This document shows, in pieces, positions 1 to 11,265 of a DNA stretch of 64,000 nucleotides (its first letter is position 1; each line of letters opens with the position of its first letter). The DNA is from Limnanthes douglasii subsp. nivea (Eukaryota > Streptophyta > Magnoliopsida > Brassicales > Limnanthaceae). Made by a program: the position numbers and the translations under genes. The stretch lies in assembly GCA_036936605.1 (NCBI GenBank), contig JAUPFV010000001.1:166742643-166806642 (forward strand). Reading direction: 5' to 3'. The notes beneath the pieces were generated by a model that ran no database searches, had not been told where the DNA came from, and saw only the letters and a program-made list of their open reading frames with translations.

Positions 1-1077
1 ATGGATTTTTAGGACAAGCTCGATTCAAGTCTGTAAAATCCACACACATTCTCCACTTCATATTTTTTTTATCACTACCGGATTCGCCTTCCACAAAGGA
101 TATTGTGACTCCCTTATTTGTCCGACTCACCTCATAAACGATCACTTATGTCTTCTCTGAAGAAAATGCCTCCTTTTCTGAATTACTGCATTCACTTTTG
201 GATTAATAGCCAAACTATGACAAATCACCTCGATTGGTACTCCTGTTACATCCTTCGTTTTCCAAGTGAAAACGTCCAAGTTAAAAGATAAAAATTCCAG
301 CAGTTGTTGACTTAAAAGTGGGGTTAGTAAAGTTCCGATTTAAAGCATTTTTCCTTCCAAAAAAGTAAAATTCTCTATTTCTTCACTTACTGTTAAAGAC
401 CCTAGGGTTTCCTTCAGATCGTCAACTCTTTCTTCAACATCTGAGGTTAACCCCTCTGACTATTATTCATGCAACAAATCTGCAATTTTGGATCCCGAAT
501 TTAAAGTGCAGTGGCATAACATTCTGTAGTTACTTTCTGGTCACTTCGAACGACCTCAAACCGATCCTCTATCACATACTTGAAACATTGGTGAACTGTT
601 GACACAACCCCATACATTCTAGAAATCCATGACCTTCCAAAAATATTATTGTAGTTCGTGGGGCAGTCCACCGCCACAAAAAACACCAGGACCTTCTTCT
701 TGAACGGTTCTTTTCATAAACTCATTTCTCCCTCAAATTCCCTAATCACACGAGCTGTTACAACCGTAAATCCTATAATTGTTCGTCTGATTGAGAAACT
801 TGAGGTGGATTTTTCATTTTATCATAAGTTGATTTAAAGAAGACATTTGCATAACTCCCAGTGTCAATAATCACACGCCGAATTTCGATGCCAACCACCT
901 CTGCACCGATAACCACTGCGTCTTCATGCGGCCCTGTTGTTCCCCGCAGATCATCCTCATTAAATAGGATGAAAGGAATTTCCTTTTTCCATACAAGTGT
1001 GTGGATAATTTTCCTTCAATTTGAGTTGTCAAATTGACAACATGCCTCTTTCTTGAACTATTAGAGTTTCTGGTCAT
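1..1077 (-). pseudogene. gypsy pol fragment: aspartic protease and start of reverse transcriptase (relic A)
   Basis: The protease C-terminal half is seen at 501-686, where the minus-strand translation has VDCPTNYNNIFGRSWISRM, the conserved fold-back region of Tat proteases. The same motif recurs at 60,426 in the younger element. Upstream, around 770-960, lies the degraded N-terminal half with the IGFT motif, interrupted by stops. At 1-60 the minus-strand reading gives W-R-M-C-V-D-F-T-D-L-N-R-A-C, the first conserved motif of gypsy RT, and the rest of RT lies outside the window. At least two frames are needed to read through. It is a decayed Ty3/gypsy pol and cannot make an enzyme. Confidence 0.8.
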
Positions 1078-1289
1078 TGAAGCGCCTCAAAAAAATGGTT
1101 AATGACTCAAAAAATTTGCCTTGATCTCGCACACGCCTCTTTTCTATTGCCTCTTCAACTGCCATCAAAATCAACATGTTAAGAGGCATCAAATTCTTCA
1201 GCCTTCGAATCTAAAATCATTAAATTCTCAGCTAGCGCAGCTCGATTAGCCTTCGAATTTGACGTTATATTCTTCGAACCGCCCCCTTG

Positions 1290-2858
1290 TGACTTCACAT
1301 AAATCAAGAGCTTCCCATTTTTATCAAGATCTGAACCTCGTTTTTTAACCCAATACAATTATTGGTATCATTTCCGATGTCTTCATGATACCTATAGTAT
1401 TTATTATTACGTTCCTCCCGTAGCCTACTTATTGGAGTTGGCTTCCTAAAACTTACGAATTTTTTGTTCTTGTCGAAGATTACAGCTACATTCTCTGATA
1501 AATCAGCATAATATTCTGGTCTAGCCCATTGATTTGTCCTTGACCTGTTATAGTTATAGGATGGAGCATGATTTGAATATCCACTAGTCTGAGGTGACAA
1601 GTTGTTGTTCTTCTGATGTGACTGCTGATTACCATTCGAGGGTTTCCCTTGGTTATTGGATACCTGAGTCGAATTCTTCGGAGTACTAACTGGTCCTCCT
1701 CGGACCGTGGTTGACTCCTCAACCTTAATCTGATCTTCTACTTAATCCATCAATGCTCCAAAATTTAGAGCTCTCTTTTTTGTAGTTTCATTGGCCAGAT
1801 CCCCTAGCAATAGACTCTGACGAAAGGCTGCCATTGCCACATTTTCTTTGTAATTGTCCAAACTTTCTTTAGTCAAAATGAAACTCTTCGTATAATGCTT
1901 AATTTCTCTCCAGCTGCCTGCTTGCACTGGATAATTGTATCCTTATTCGCTCTTATTTCCAAGAAACTGCCTTCGAAAAACAGTGTAAAAATCCCTGAAA
2001 TTTGAGATGGATCCCCTTGGAATCCGGTTATTCCACTTTAAATTCGTTCTTTTAAAAGTCTAAGAAAATGCACGACACACCAGCCAGTCGTCATCTTCAA
2101 AATTCATCACGCAGTTCTTAAATTTTGCAATGTGGTCATCAGGATCTCGCATCCCATCGAAATTCTCCACCTTAGCAATACCAAAACGCTTCAGAAGCCT
2201 TATAGACCGAATCTCACTTATCAACGGAGAGTTCCTCCAATCGACACATTGCACAAACTGATCATCATTTCCCATTACTGCATACAAATTTTGATCAGTT
2301 TCAGCATACTTATTCGAGGCGTTCCCTTCACACCACGTAGAACGAGGAATGACTCAGTTTCACCTTTAAATTTATGTTCATTTTTACGCTTTCTCGGCTG
2401 TTCTATTTCTGGTTCCTCTTTAAAATAACTCTTATATCTCTTAAAGCCTGAAGCTGAGCTTCCTACCTCTTTATCACTACAGAATACATACTTCTGCTTG
2501 TATTTTTTTCCTTTGTGAGCGGAATAATGCTCTTTAGGAGATTCCAAGCGTGCTTTTTTTTATGTTCACTTCTAGCATGCCGACCAGCACAAGATCGATC
2601 ACATTGATCTCCCATGTCAACTTTCTCATTTTCTTGTCTCACCTCGGATTTGAGCCTCGCCGAGTGAATTTCTTGTTCCCTTTGTTCATATTTTTCGTTA
2701 AGCATATTTATTTTGTCTAAAAGTTGATTCATGCGCATCTCAATGTCTGATTGAGTTTGGATCAGATTTGATCCATCCATCATATTTTCATTTATTTGCA
2801 AATCACCTTTTAATGTTTCCATCGCTAACCGAAGTGACAGATTGTTTTCAAGATTCAT
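1290..2858 (-). pseudogene. gypsy gag, broken (relic A)
   Basis: Gag forms the retroelement capsid. Translation starts at 2,858 with a short helical N-terminus, followed by a basic, charged linker. The retrotransposon gag core lies near 2,060-2,230 (NFDGMRDPDDHIAKFKN, then F-E-D-D-D) and continues to about 1,750. A Q/N/S-rich linker covers 1,600-1,720. The segment at 1,304-1,600 holds WARPEYYADLSENVAVIF and a degenerate zinc-binding motif (YRYHEDIGNDTNNC), which lacks the first cysteine seen in the homologue at 59.7 kb. Three frames and several stops are involved. The order of parts matches the gag at 58.3-60.1 kb, so the family assignment is firm. Confidence 0.8.
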
Positions 2859-2954
2859 TCTATGGAATTCAAACGAAAAAATAAGAAGATTGTATTAAAA
2901 TTCGAACATGCAAGTCACTGATTCTTAACGTCCTTAGTGGAGTCGCCAATAAGG

Positions 2955-3230
2955 TGAGTTCAATTGTTAAAATAGTTATCTTAGGAAAAAGTAATACGTG
3001 AGTTCTAGAGAGAGAAATAGTTTTTAGAGAGAACATCAGAGCACAATTGAGTTAGATTAGAAAGTGTTCAACATTTTTATTAGTTCAGCTTTGCCCTTTA
3101 TATAGAGGCGTTGAGACTCAACTTTAAACTAAAAACGGTTACATAAATAATGATAAATTACCCTTTGTCCTCAATAGAATTACATAGTTATAATCGTTTA
3201 ACTAAACTTATATTATATATATTTTAGTCC
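2955..3230 (-). repeat. 5' LTR of gypsy relic A with primer-site region
   Basis: On the minus strand a TATA-like CTCTATATAAAGGG (near 3,090-3,105) sits in a pyrimidine-rich LTR-like stretch that ends in CA. It is followed by TTATTGGCGACTCC (2,941-2,954), which matches the AATTGGCG primer-site context of the gypsies at 58,217 and 63,294. The outer (3,2xx) border is uncertain because the neighbouring copia relic abuts it without a visible target duplication. Confidence 0.55.
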
Positions 3231-3235
3231 TTAAA

Positions 3236-4650
3236 TTCTACTTCCATATCAAAAAGTGGATACCATAATTTTCTTTTATAGTCATCAATCAAAGTCATAA
3301 AATACCTTGCATCACCTATGGTAGGTTCATGTGTTATACCCCAAATGTCTAAATCAGCATAATCAAGTACTTCATTGGATGTCTGGTTGCGGGGGAAAAA
3401 CTTCATCCTCTTTCCCTTACACAATCCACATCTTTTCGAAAATCTCAGTTTCTGAACTGCGTACCATCTAACAAGCCATGTTTATGTAGTTTACTAGAGT
3501 CTTTTATCACTTAAATGACCCATCCAATAATGGCAAAACCTGGTATAATCTTTCACTACACTAGACATTCACCTTAGTACTATGGTATCCTAAAAATCTA
3601 ACACACAATTAGTCATACATGTTTTCATAACAAAAAAAGAAAACCTCCTAAAATCCTAAGTCTGTCATCTCCACCCTTATAGGTAAACCATTCTTCATCT
3701 AACATCTCAATAGAAAGAAGGTTACATTTAACTTCAGGTGTATACCTTACATTGTTAATAAATCAGATAACTTGAGTGGTACCGTTCTAATCCCTTTGAT
3801 ATTGCATCATTCTCGAAGGTGACATTTACACCATCAAGCATTCACATATCTTTAAAACCAATGCTTATTGGAAGTCATGTGAAATGACACACCCAAATTC
3901 GACGCCATTGCAGAATTTCTGGCTTCGATCATCTGATAGTTGTTGCATTTATGGTTCCAACGGATATGTTCTTTATTTTTCCATACCCAACAAATTACCT
4001 TTGAACCCATCCCAACCCCTTTAGAATTCAACCAAGAGTTTCCTCTCCTAATATTTCGATCTCTCTTTCCGAACCACCCCTTATGCTCAATATGTGTCAT
4101 TCAGAGTCACGCTTCAGAACACTCTTCTTTCATATGTATTTGGAGCTCAAGATTCTCTTGACTTTGGACATCTTAAGTGAGTTTTTCCTGTAGAGCATGG
4201 TGCCCAGAAATGTTTTGTACTCCTCTAGTAGATAGCTCATGAGGATGCTTTCTTGTTATCTCATCCTCTATTTTCACATCAAGTGCATTCAAGTCGAGTA
4301 CGATTTTTTTGTAATCATCTAGGTCCCTTTATCTATGTGCTACTATCCATAGACAACGTTAAAATGTGTTCGCTAAGGACTTCTTCATTTGAATCACCCT
4401 GAAAAAATTCCATATCCCAGCGTCGTATTTTCTTCAGAAACCTGTCGTATCACTGCATCTCCAAAAATTCGTATAAAGACACTATGAGATTTAGACCATA
4501 CCACGACATCAACGTGTGAAAATTGATCATAATTAGCAACCACCAATTCCTTGCATACTAGGTAGTCTTTAACCTTAATCATCCAAAGATTTAAATTATT
4601 AGATTCGTCGATTGTTTCTATGATAAGCTTCGTAGAACTCATCTTTCGTG
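3236..4650 (-). pseudogene. Ty1/copia relic: gag, pre-integrase, start of integrase
   Basis: The minus-strand gag begins at 4,642 (MSSTKLIIETIDESNNLNLW), the usual copia gag opening with an F/L-x-x-W motif. A degenerate zinc knuckle (C-W-V-W-K-N-K-E-H) lies near 4,000, with two of its expected cysteines changed. From 3,480 down to 3,236 come KHGLLDGTQFRN and D-V-D-C, typical of the GAG-pre-integrase domain. They are followed by the integrase start (GDARYFMTLIDDYKRKLWYP). Protease is not recognisable, and RT and the LTRs are missing. Multiple frames are needed. It is a truncated copia relic next to gypsy relic A. Confidence 0.7.
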
Positions 4651-4993
4651 GCTTTCAGGTTTCTAGACTAGATCTACTACTCCAACCTTTATTTAAGTGA
4701 CCCGTCTAATTCTTCTAATGTTTCTCCTACATACACGGGAAATAAGATACTCCTTTTATATATTAGAAGATTACAAAAAATCTCTTAAATATAAATGACT
4801 CAATTACTTTTTATAATAAAAGATGTCGTCGTCTACGTCTATTTCAACCCAATTGCATGATTTGCATCAAATCTAGCCCAATGGCCAATTGCATGATTTG
4901 CATGAAATTTTGGCCCAATTGCAACTGCTGCAATTTGCAAGTACCATTACTGAGTCTGAAAATAACGGCGCTCCACTAGTCGTTAGAAAACTC

Positions 4994-5113
4994 CGGACCA
5001 TCCGGAGAATTCTCCGGATGGTCCGAATTTGCAGTCCGGGCGTCCGGAAATTACGTCTGGATTCCCCGGACCAGACCTCCGGACCATCCGGAGATTTGTC
5101 CGGATGGTCCGGA
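4994..5113. repeat. cluster of CCGGACCATCCGG hairpins
   Basis: Positions 4,994-5,025 form a perfect 32-bp palindrome centred on an EcoRI-like GAATTC core. Positions 5,078-5,092 and 5,099-5,113 are perfect 15-bp inverted arms with a 6-nt loop. Both hairpins use the same CCGGACCATCCGGA word. A smaller GTCTGG...CCAGAC stem (5,055-5,076) lies between them. The block is GC-rich in otherwise AT-rich DNA. Just upstream (4,855-4,935) a CAATTGCATGATTTGCAT word is duplicated. No protein is assigned. Confidence 0.75.
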
Positions 5114-5149
5114 CAATGTTTTTTTGTTTTTTTAAATTTTTTAGAGGAA

Positions 5150-5640
5150 ATCCCAAATCCAAACTCACAAACTCATATACTCCTCCCTATATCTCTCTAA
5201 ATCTCTCTACTTGATCTAAATATTCTAGAAAACTCAAATTTATTATTTTACATATTGTAGTTCTACTTTTGGAACTGTTTGATTTTTTTTCGCAAATTGT
5301 TTACATTTGATAAAAACACTTAAATAACGTTGGGATAACATTATAATAGCTCAATTAAGAGCTTCGTATAATTTATCAAGTTATTTACTTGTTATAGTTA
5401 TTTAAATTAGTTCTTTTATTTCTAATTTTATTAGTTGTTATTAGTTGATATTAGTCTAAATTTAGTTTTTATTATTTGCAATATTAATTAGTTTCGATTA
5501 GTATTTTATTGCATATTTAAAAAAACGTTGTTTTAAGTTTTAAAATGCCTCTAAAACGTAGACTTACTAATGCTCACCCACCCACTAATTTTCACTTGTT
5601 ATGAATGATGTTTGTGATAACCAAAACAAATTAATACTAA
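5150..5640. other. AT-rich stretch without recognisable feature
   Basis: This is AT-rich unique-looking DNA with no ORF of note on either strand. I see no family resemblance. Confidence 0.5.
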
Positions 5641-6180
5641 TCAAAATGTAATAATAATTTTATAATCATTATTAAAATTACAATAATAAAATTCAAAATG
5701 TAATATTAAAATTATAACAATATAACTTGTAATCTTTTACCATGATAAAATATGATTTTTGTTTAAAAAATAATAAATAACACTTGTAATATTTAAAACC
5801 AAATCACAATAATAATATTCAAAATGTTATATTAAAATTATAACAATATAACTTGTAATCTTTTACCATGATAAAATATGATTTTGGTTTAAAAAATAAT
5901 AAATAACACTTGTAATATTTATAACTAAATCACAATAATAATATTAAAAATGTAATATTAAAATTATAACAAATATAACTTGTAATCTTTTACATAAGAT
6001 CTGATTTTGGTTTAAAAAATAATAACAAACACTTGTAATATTTAAAACCGACTCACAATAGTAATCAAAATGTAATATTAAAATTATAACCATAAAATTC
6101 TTAATATTTTAACATGATAAGATACAGTTTTGGTTTGTAACATAATATCAACATTATTATTATTGGATCCCAAAACATAA
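5640..6180. repeat. AT-rich tandem repeat, period about 126 bp
   Basis: The word CAAAATGTAATATTAAAATT recurs at about 5,694, 5,820, 5,946 and 6,066, giving spacings of 126, 126 and 120. The intervening text (AACTTGTAATCTTTTAC, ATGATTTTGGTTTAAAAAAT) is also shared. A second motif, AACCAAAACAAATTAATACT, occurs at about 5,620 and again at about 6,273, so the flanks belong to the same repetitive structure. Confidence 0.8.
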
Positions 6181-6379
6181 TAATAATACTAATAATAATC
6201 AAAATATAATAATAACATAAGTAATATGTAAAATTTTGGATTATATAATAATTACAACACTTCAAATATTAATAACCAAAACAAATTAATACTAACCAAA
6301 ATATAATAATAATTTTATAATAATATGCCATATCTCAATATTTTTTAAATATAACTTAACATATGATTTTGGTTATAAA

Positions 6380-6960
6380 ATAATTAAAACATTTATAATA
6401 TTTACATATAAACCGTGGTTTTTTACAAATAAACCGTGGTTTAGTAGTCCTGGCGGTTTGCAGTCCTAATGGTTTGCGGTCCTGCCGGTTTGTGGTCCTG
6501 CCGGTTTACTCCTTATGCGGTCCTGCCGGTTTGCAGTCCTAATGGGTCAGTTTCGCAGTTAAACCGTCAGTTCATAAACAGATTGCCAGCTTTGAACCGC
6601 GGTTCCTGAACCATTTGCCACCCATAAATGTCAGGATGTGTTACGGTGAGTAGATCTGTCAACGGTTTCTCCGGAACCCGAAAACGGGTCGAAAACCAGA
6701 CCGAATCTTAAAACCCGAAACCGTTAAGGAACCAAAACAACAAAACCGGTTCGGAACCGAACCGATAAAATTGATAAACCGGTAGAACCGATTAGAAACT
6801 GAATCGATAAAATCAGTAAACGAATACGGAGCCGAATCAAAAACAATTGATTAACCATTGAAACCCATCAAAAACCGAATCAAAAAAATTGATTAACCAT
6901 TAAAACCCATAAGAAACCGAATCAATAAAACCGTTAGACCGATTAAATTACTATTATTAT
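6380..6960. repeat. AAACCG/AACCG-rich degenerate repeat block
   Basis: From 6,410 to 6,600 there are short repeats of GGTCCTGCCGGTTTGC type. From 6,650 to 6,940 the sequence is dominated by AACCGAACCG and GAAACCGAATC words. A very similar block, including AACCGAACCGATAA, lies at 11,990-12,245 on the other side of the LINE. Such AACCG-rich text is common in subterminal regions of plant DNA transposons, particularly hAT-like ones, but no transposase is visible, so the class is inferred. Confidence 0.5.
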
Positions 6961-7155
6961 TATTATTAATTTATTATATATTATATTTGTGAAATTAATG
7001 GTTAATTACCCATTTTTAATAAAAAGGTTAGGGCATCCCCAATAGCTACCATAAAAATTTGATTAATATACTTAGGATTTTCATCATTTATAATTTTAGA
7101 TTATAAAATAATCAATCTCTTTATAATTAAGGTAGTTTTTTAATTTGATTAATCT

Positions 7156-7967
7156 ATGTTAAATTGGAATGCAAGAGGGCTTGGTAATAAGGAAACGATT
7201 CAAAGATTAAACTCTATGGTCATTTCTTTAAAGGCTAGTTTTGTTGTTGTTAAAGAACCTTTTGTTAAGGCGGATAAGATGAATTTGGTGGCTAAAAAAT
7301 TGAAGTTGAGTGGGTATAGTTGTAATGTGAATAATAAAATTTGGGTGTTTTGGCACCATGATTACAAGGTAGAAGGGTTTTTGACAGTGAGCAGTTGCTT
7401 CACCTTAAAGTGTGTCATTCTTCTATGAACAAAGAGTTTCATGTGTCTGTTGTATATGCAAAGTGTAAAAGAGATCAGAGAGTTTTGCTTTGGGATTCTA
7501 TAAGGAATCTGGATGTTCTATCTCATGAGTGGATTATGTTTGGGGACTTTAATGTAATTACTAGCATTCAGGAGCAACTTTCTTACTCTACTATTAATCA
7601 AAGGGGAATGGATGAGTTTAATGGTCTTATTATGGACTGTGGTCTAATTGATGCTGGTTATACTGGTTGTCTCTATACTTGGTCAAATGGGCATAAATGG
7701 AGGAGGCTAGATCGTGTTTTGTATAGCTCTTCTTGGTTGGACTTCTTTGATTGTACTGCTGTTTCCCACCTTGCAAGAAGTTGTTCTGATCACTGTCCCA
7801 TTGTTATCAAAGTTTCCTCAAATATTGAAAGAACTAAAGCCTCGTTTAAGTTTTTGAATATGTGGGTTACTCACCCTGACTTTTTGAAGACGGTGAAAGA
7901 GAGTTGGTCTGTTAACATAAATGATGATGTGATGAATCCCATTATGGCTTTCTGGATTAAGAAATAA
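7156..7967 (+). pseudogene. LINE AP-like endonuclease domain (broken)
   Basis: The endonuclease nicks target DNA to prime LINE reverse transcription. The N-terminal motif LNWNARGLGNKETIQRL is at 7,159-7,210, and the expected glutamate strand is present as VVVKEPF. A frameshift near 7,395-7,400 moves the reading into another frame, which then carries the GDFNVI motif (about 7,540), RRLDRVLYS (about 7,708) and the catalytic SDHCPI (about 7,788). All major endonuclease motifs can be identified across the two frames. An in-frame TAA at 7,965-7,967 separates this part from the RT segment. No second retroviral-type integrase is present, as expected for a LINE. Confidence 0.82.
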
Positions 7968-7970
7968 AGA

Positions 7971-9930
7971 TTGAAAGCTGTGTTGAAGGTTTGGAATAAG
8001 AGTACTTTTAAGAAAATCTTTGATGCTATTAAGCATTCTGAAGAAATCATTGACATCAGAGAAACAATGCTTCAAAATGAGTCTAATGATGTTAATAGAT
8101 CTTCTTTGGAGGAGGCTAGGCAGAATCATTTGTTGCTTCTTGATAGGGAAGAGATGTTTTGGAGGCAGAAGGCTCATGCTTCTTGGTTGAAAGATTCTGA
8201 TAGAAATACATCTGCCTATCATAGCTTTGTGAAGAAGAGGCTCAAGAGGAATAGAATTGATAGAATTAAGGTTGATGATCATTGGTTAACTACTAAGGAA
8301 GACATTGGTAATTCTGCTATTGAGTATTTTAAAACATTGCTTGCTCCTTCTAGTAGTGTTGAGTCTGATCCTGTCCTAATGGGAGTGATTCCTTCTTTGG
8401 TAACTGAATAGGACAATAGTAGTATTTCTTGTGTTCCTGAGACTGATGAGATCTATGAGGTTATTAAATCCTTAAACTCTGAATCAGCTGCTGGCCCTGA
8501 TGGCTTCAATGGAGAGTTTTATAAGAAATGTTGGGCAATTGTTGGGAATGATTTGTGTAATGTTGTTAAGGGTTTTTTCAAAAGGTTTGATCTGCCTAAG
8601 GGTGTGAAGGCTACAATGATTTGCTTAATACCTAAGCTTGATAATCCTAACAAGTGGAGAGATTTTCGTCCTATCAGTTTAACCACAATGTTCTCAAGGA
8701 TTGTGGGGAAATTAATCAACAACAGGCTAGCAAATATCCTGCCTAAGCTAATTTCTGAGGAGTAAGGTGGGTTTGTTAAGGGGAGATGTATTCAGGACTC
8801 TATTCTTCTAGCTCAGGAGCTGTGTTTTGACATCAATAGCAACAGAAAGATGGGCAATGTCATCATCAAGACTGACATGACTAAAGCTTTTGATAAGCTG
8901 AATCATAAGTTTCTCTTCAACATTCTAAAGTTATTTGGTTTTAATACTAATGTTTCTGCTCTTATTGGTAATTGTATTAGCAAGGTCTTCTCTTCCATCT
9001 TCGTTAATGGTGAGCTGACAGGATACTTTGCTAACTCCCAAGGCCTAAGACAAGGGGATCCTCTTTCCCCGAGTCTTTTTATTCTGGCTGAAGAGTACCT
9101 GATAAGGAGTATCAATCTAACCTCTAATGGTAATGCCATGCTCAAATACAAAACTAGAAGTAATCAAAATATTGATTGCCTATCTTTTGCAGATGACTTC
9201 ATGGTTTTTGCAAATGGTGATGTTGATTCAATGAGTGCTATAAAGTCTGTTTTGGATCACTATCAGAGTGTTTCTGATCAAGAAATTAATACTGCCAAGT
9301 CCAAGCTAATTGTTTCTAGCAAGATGGTTCCTCAACAGATTGCTATCATTGAAAACATGTGGAATATCAAGCATACATATTTGCCATTCAGTTATCTTGG
9401 CACTACAATTGCTATCAATTCTAGAATTGCTCACTTTGAAGATTTAATTTACAAAGTCAGGAGTAGAATAATGGATTAGGACAAGTTGCACCTTTCGTTT
9501 GCTGGTCGTTTGCTGTTGATTCAGGCTGTTCTTGTTGCTTTTCCAAATTACTAGCTGCAACACTCAAGCTTGCCTGTTGGCATCATCAATAGGCTGGAGA
9601 TCCTTTTTAATAAGTTCCTGTGGGGAAGTAAAGATGACAAGAGAGCCATTAGTTGGGCTAGATGGGAGAGGCTTTACAAGCCTTTCAATGAAGGAGGCCT
9701 TAATCTTAAGAGGCTAAAAGATGTGCAGAATGTGTATTCAATGAAACTCTCGTTTAACTTCAGGATGCAACATTCTCTTTGGGCTAAATTCATGTTATCC
9801 ATATACTGCAGAGATAATATACATCCTGCTTTAGCTATATCTCCTAACAAGAAGTCTGAAACTTGGAATCGTATAATTATTGGTAGAGAGAAGGCTGAAG
9901 ATTATATATTTTAGCTACCTCGTCATGGAA
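7971..9930 (+). pseudogene. LINE reverse transcriptase (broken by in-frame stops)
   Basis: This continues in the same frame as the endonuclease C-terminal half. The linker (7,971-8,411) leads to RT motif 0-1 text (AAGPDGFNGEFYK about 8,488; WRDFRPISLTTMFSRIVGK about 8,656). TDMTKAFDKLNHKF (about 8,872) gives the first catalytic aspartate and QGLRQGDPLSPSLFILA follows at about 9,040. The core CLSFADDFMVFANG (about 9,177) keeps both catalytic aspartates. In-frame stops occur at 8,409-8,411, 8,763-8,765, 9,477-9,479, 9,552-9,554 and 9,912-9,914, otherwise the frame is continuous. The pattern suggests slow decay by point mutation rather than rearrangement. Confidence 0.87.
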
Positions 9931-9945
9931 ACATGAGCTTTTGGT

Positions 9946-11265
9946 ATGATAGATGGTGTTCAGATAGTCCTTTCATCAAAAGTTACTAATAATAATGATA
10001 GAAGAATGCTTTGGGACAGTGCAAACGATTCTGTTAAAGATTTTTGGTTGAATGATTCTTGGGATTTAGGTACACTCAGCACAAGAGTGACTAATACGGA
10101 GATTAACAAGATTATGGAGGTTAGTCTTTCTGATAATAAAGATGTTATGCTTTGATCTCTATCAAAGGATGGGAAGTTTAGCACCAGAGATACTTTGAAT
10201 CACATTAGAAGAAAGGGTAATGTTACTAGAGTTTATGCTAAGACATGGAATGTAGTTACCCCAAAAAAATGCTCGTTCTTATTATGGAGAACTCTACAAA
10301 ATTGGTTACCTACTGATGAAGTTATGCAATCTAAAAACTTCCATCTGGCTTCTAAGTGTGTTCATTGCAATAACATTGAAACTACTAACCATGTTATGGT
10401 GCAATGTCCTCAAGCTTGGTCTGTTTGGCTCTATTTCAGTGTTATCTTCAAAGTTCAGATACATCCCTACATGACGGTTTCGCACATCATCATGAAGTGG
10501 TATTGGGCTGCTCAAAGAAGTTGTGACATATTCATAATCTTGCCTGCAATAATAGTTTGGTCGATCTGGTCAGGTCGAAATAAAAAGAAGCTTAACAATG
10601 AAAGTACTAATTCTGCTTCTATAATCAGGAATATTATCTACATCTTAACCAGTCTAGATCATGCGAAGATTCTTAACAAGAAACATTGGGGAAGATATGA
10701 AAGAGAAGCTGCTAACATTGGTTGTATAAATCAGATTAAAGCTTGGAATAAGCCGCTGTTTCTGAAGTGGAAAAATCCTAAGCATGGCAGATATAAGATA
10801 AACATTGATGGAGCATGTACCTTCAGTCATGATGCAGGAGGCGGTGCTTTAATCAGAGATAGTAATGGCAGTATCATCATGGGCATTGGCAGATGGTATA
10901 GAAAATGTTCGCCATTAATAGCTGAGTGTCGAGCTTTGTTTGATGGTTTGAGATTGTGTAACAGTCTTGGTCTGAACAAGGTCGATGTGGAGATTGATTC
11001 GTTGATTTTGGTTAACCTTTTGTTCTATGGAAACTCTGCTTGGTATCTGGATCCTTTGTTAAGCTTTTGTAGGAAGCTAATCAAGTCTAAAATGGTCATC
11101 AAACATGTCTACCGTGAGCAAAACCTTGGGGCTGATTGGATTGCTAAAGAGACTCTGAGGATTCAATCGAATGTCGATTTTAATGGAATTGATGCTCCTT
11201 CGAAGTTGAAGGCCATTGCTTTGTTGGAAAGTCTCAATTTGGGGTATTTGCGATTTTCAGATTAG
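9946..11265 (+). pseudogene. LINE zinc-binding (zf-RVT) and RNase H domains
   Basis: After a frameshift near 9,930 the C-terminal part is read in another frame, with one stop at 10,153-10,155, then open to the natural stop at 11,263. The zf-RVT region lies at about 10,237-10,430 (CSFLLWRTLQNWLPT, then C-V-H-C and H-V-M-V-Q-C). The RNase H domain lies at about 10,795-11,150, with the first aspartate in NIDGACTF, a glutamate in AECRALFDGL, an aspartate in VEIDSL and a final aspartate in LGADWIAKE. A terminal RNase H is a known trait of many plant LINEs. The last 356 codons are the best preserved part of the element. Confidence 0.85.

Larger units (their letters stand above)
1..3235 (-). mobile_element. 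Ty3/gypsy retrotransposon relic A, 5' part
   Basis: Read on the minus strand this gives a 5' LTR (about 3,230 down to 2,955), a primer-site region, gag, protease and the first residues of reverse transcriptase, cut by the left window edge. The gag is related to that of the intact element at the right end of the window: both open with an M-N start and an ETLK-x-DLQ motif. The protease and RT match the Tat-like elements elsewhere here. Numerous stops and frameshifts show it is inactive. Confidence 0.85.

Noticed and set aside
4889..5214. Frames of 60-100 codons over the CCGGACC hairpins, on both strands
   Set aside because: The palindromes make similar peptides in several frames; this is a structural effect and not coding.
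6380..6960. Telomere-like or interstitial telomeric repeat
   Set aside because: The words are AACCG and AAACCG, not the plant telomere unit TTTAGGG/CCCTAAA, and they are not regular.
8903..9151. Minus-strand frame over the LINE RT
   Set aside because: It overlaps the clearly coding plus-strand RT with its FADD motif; the reverse frame has no motif.
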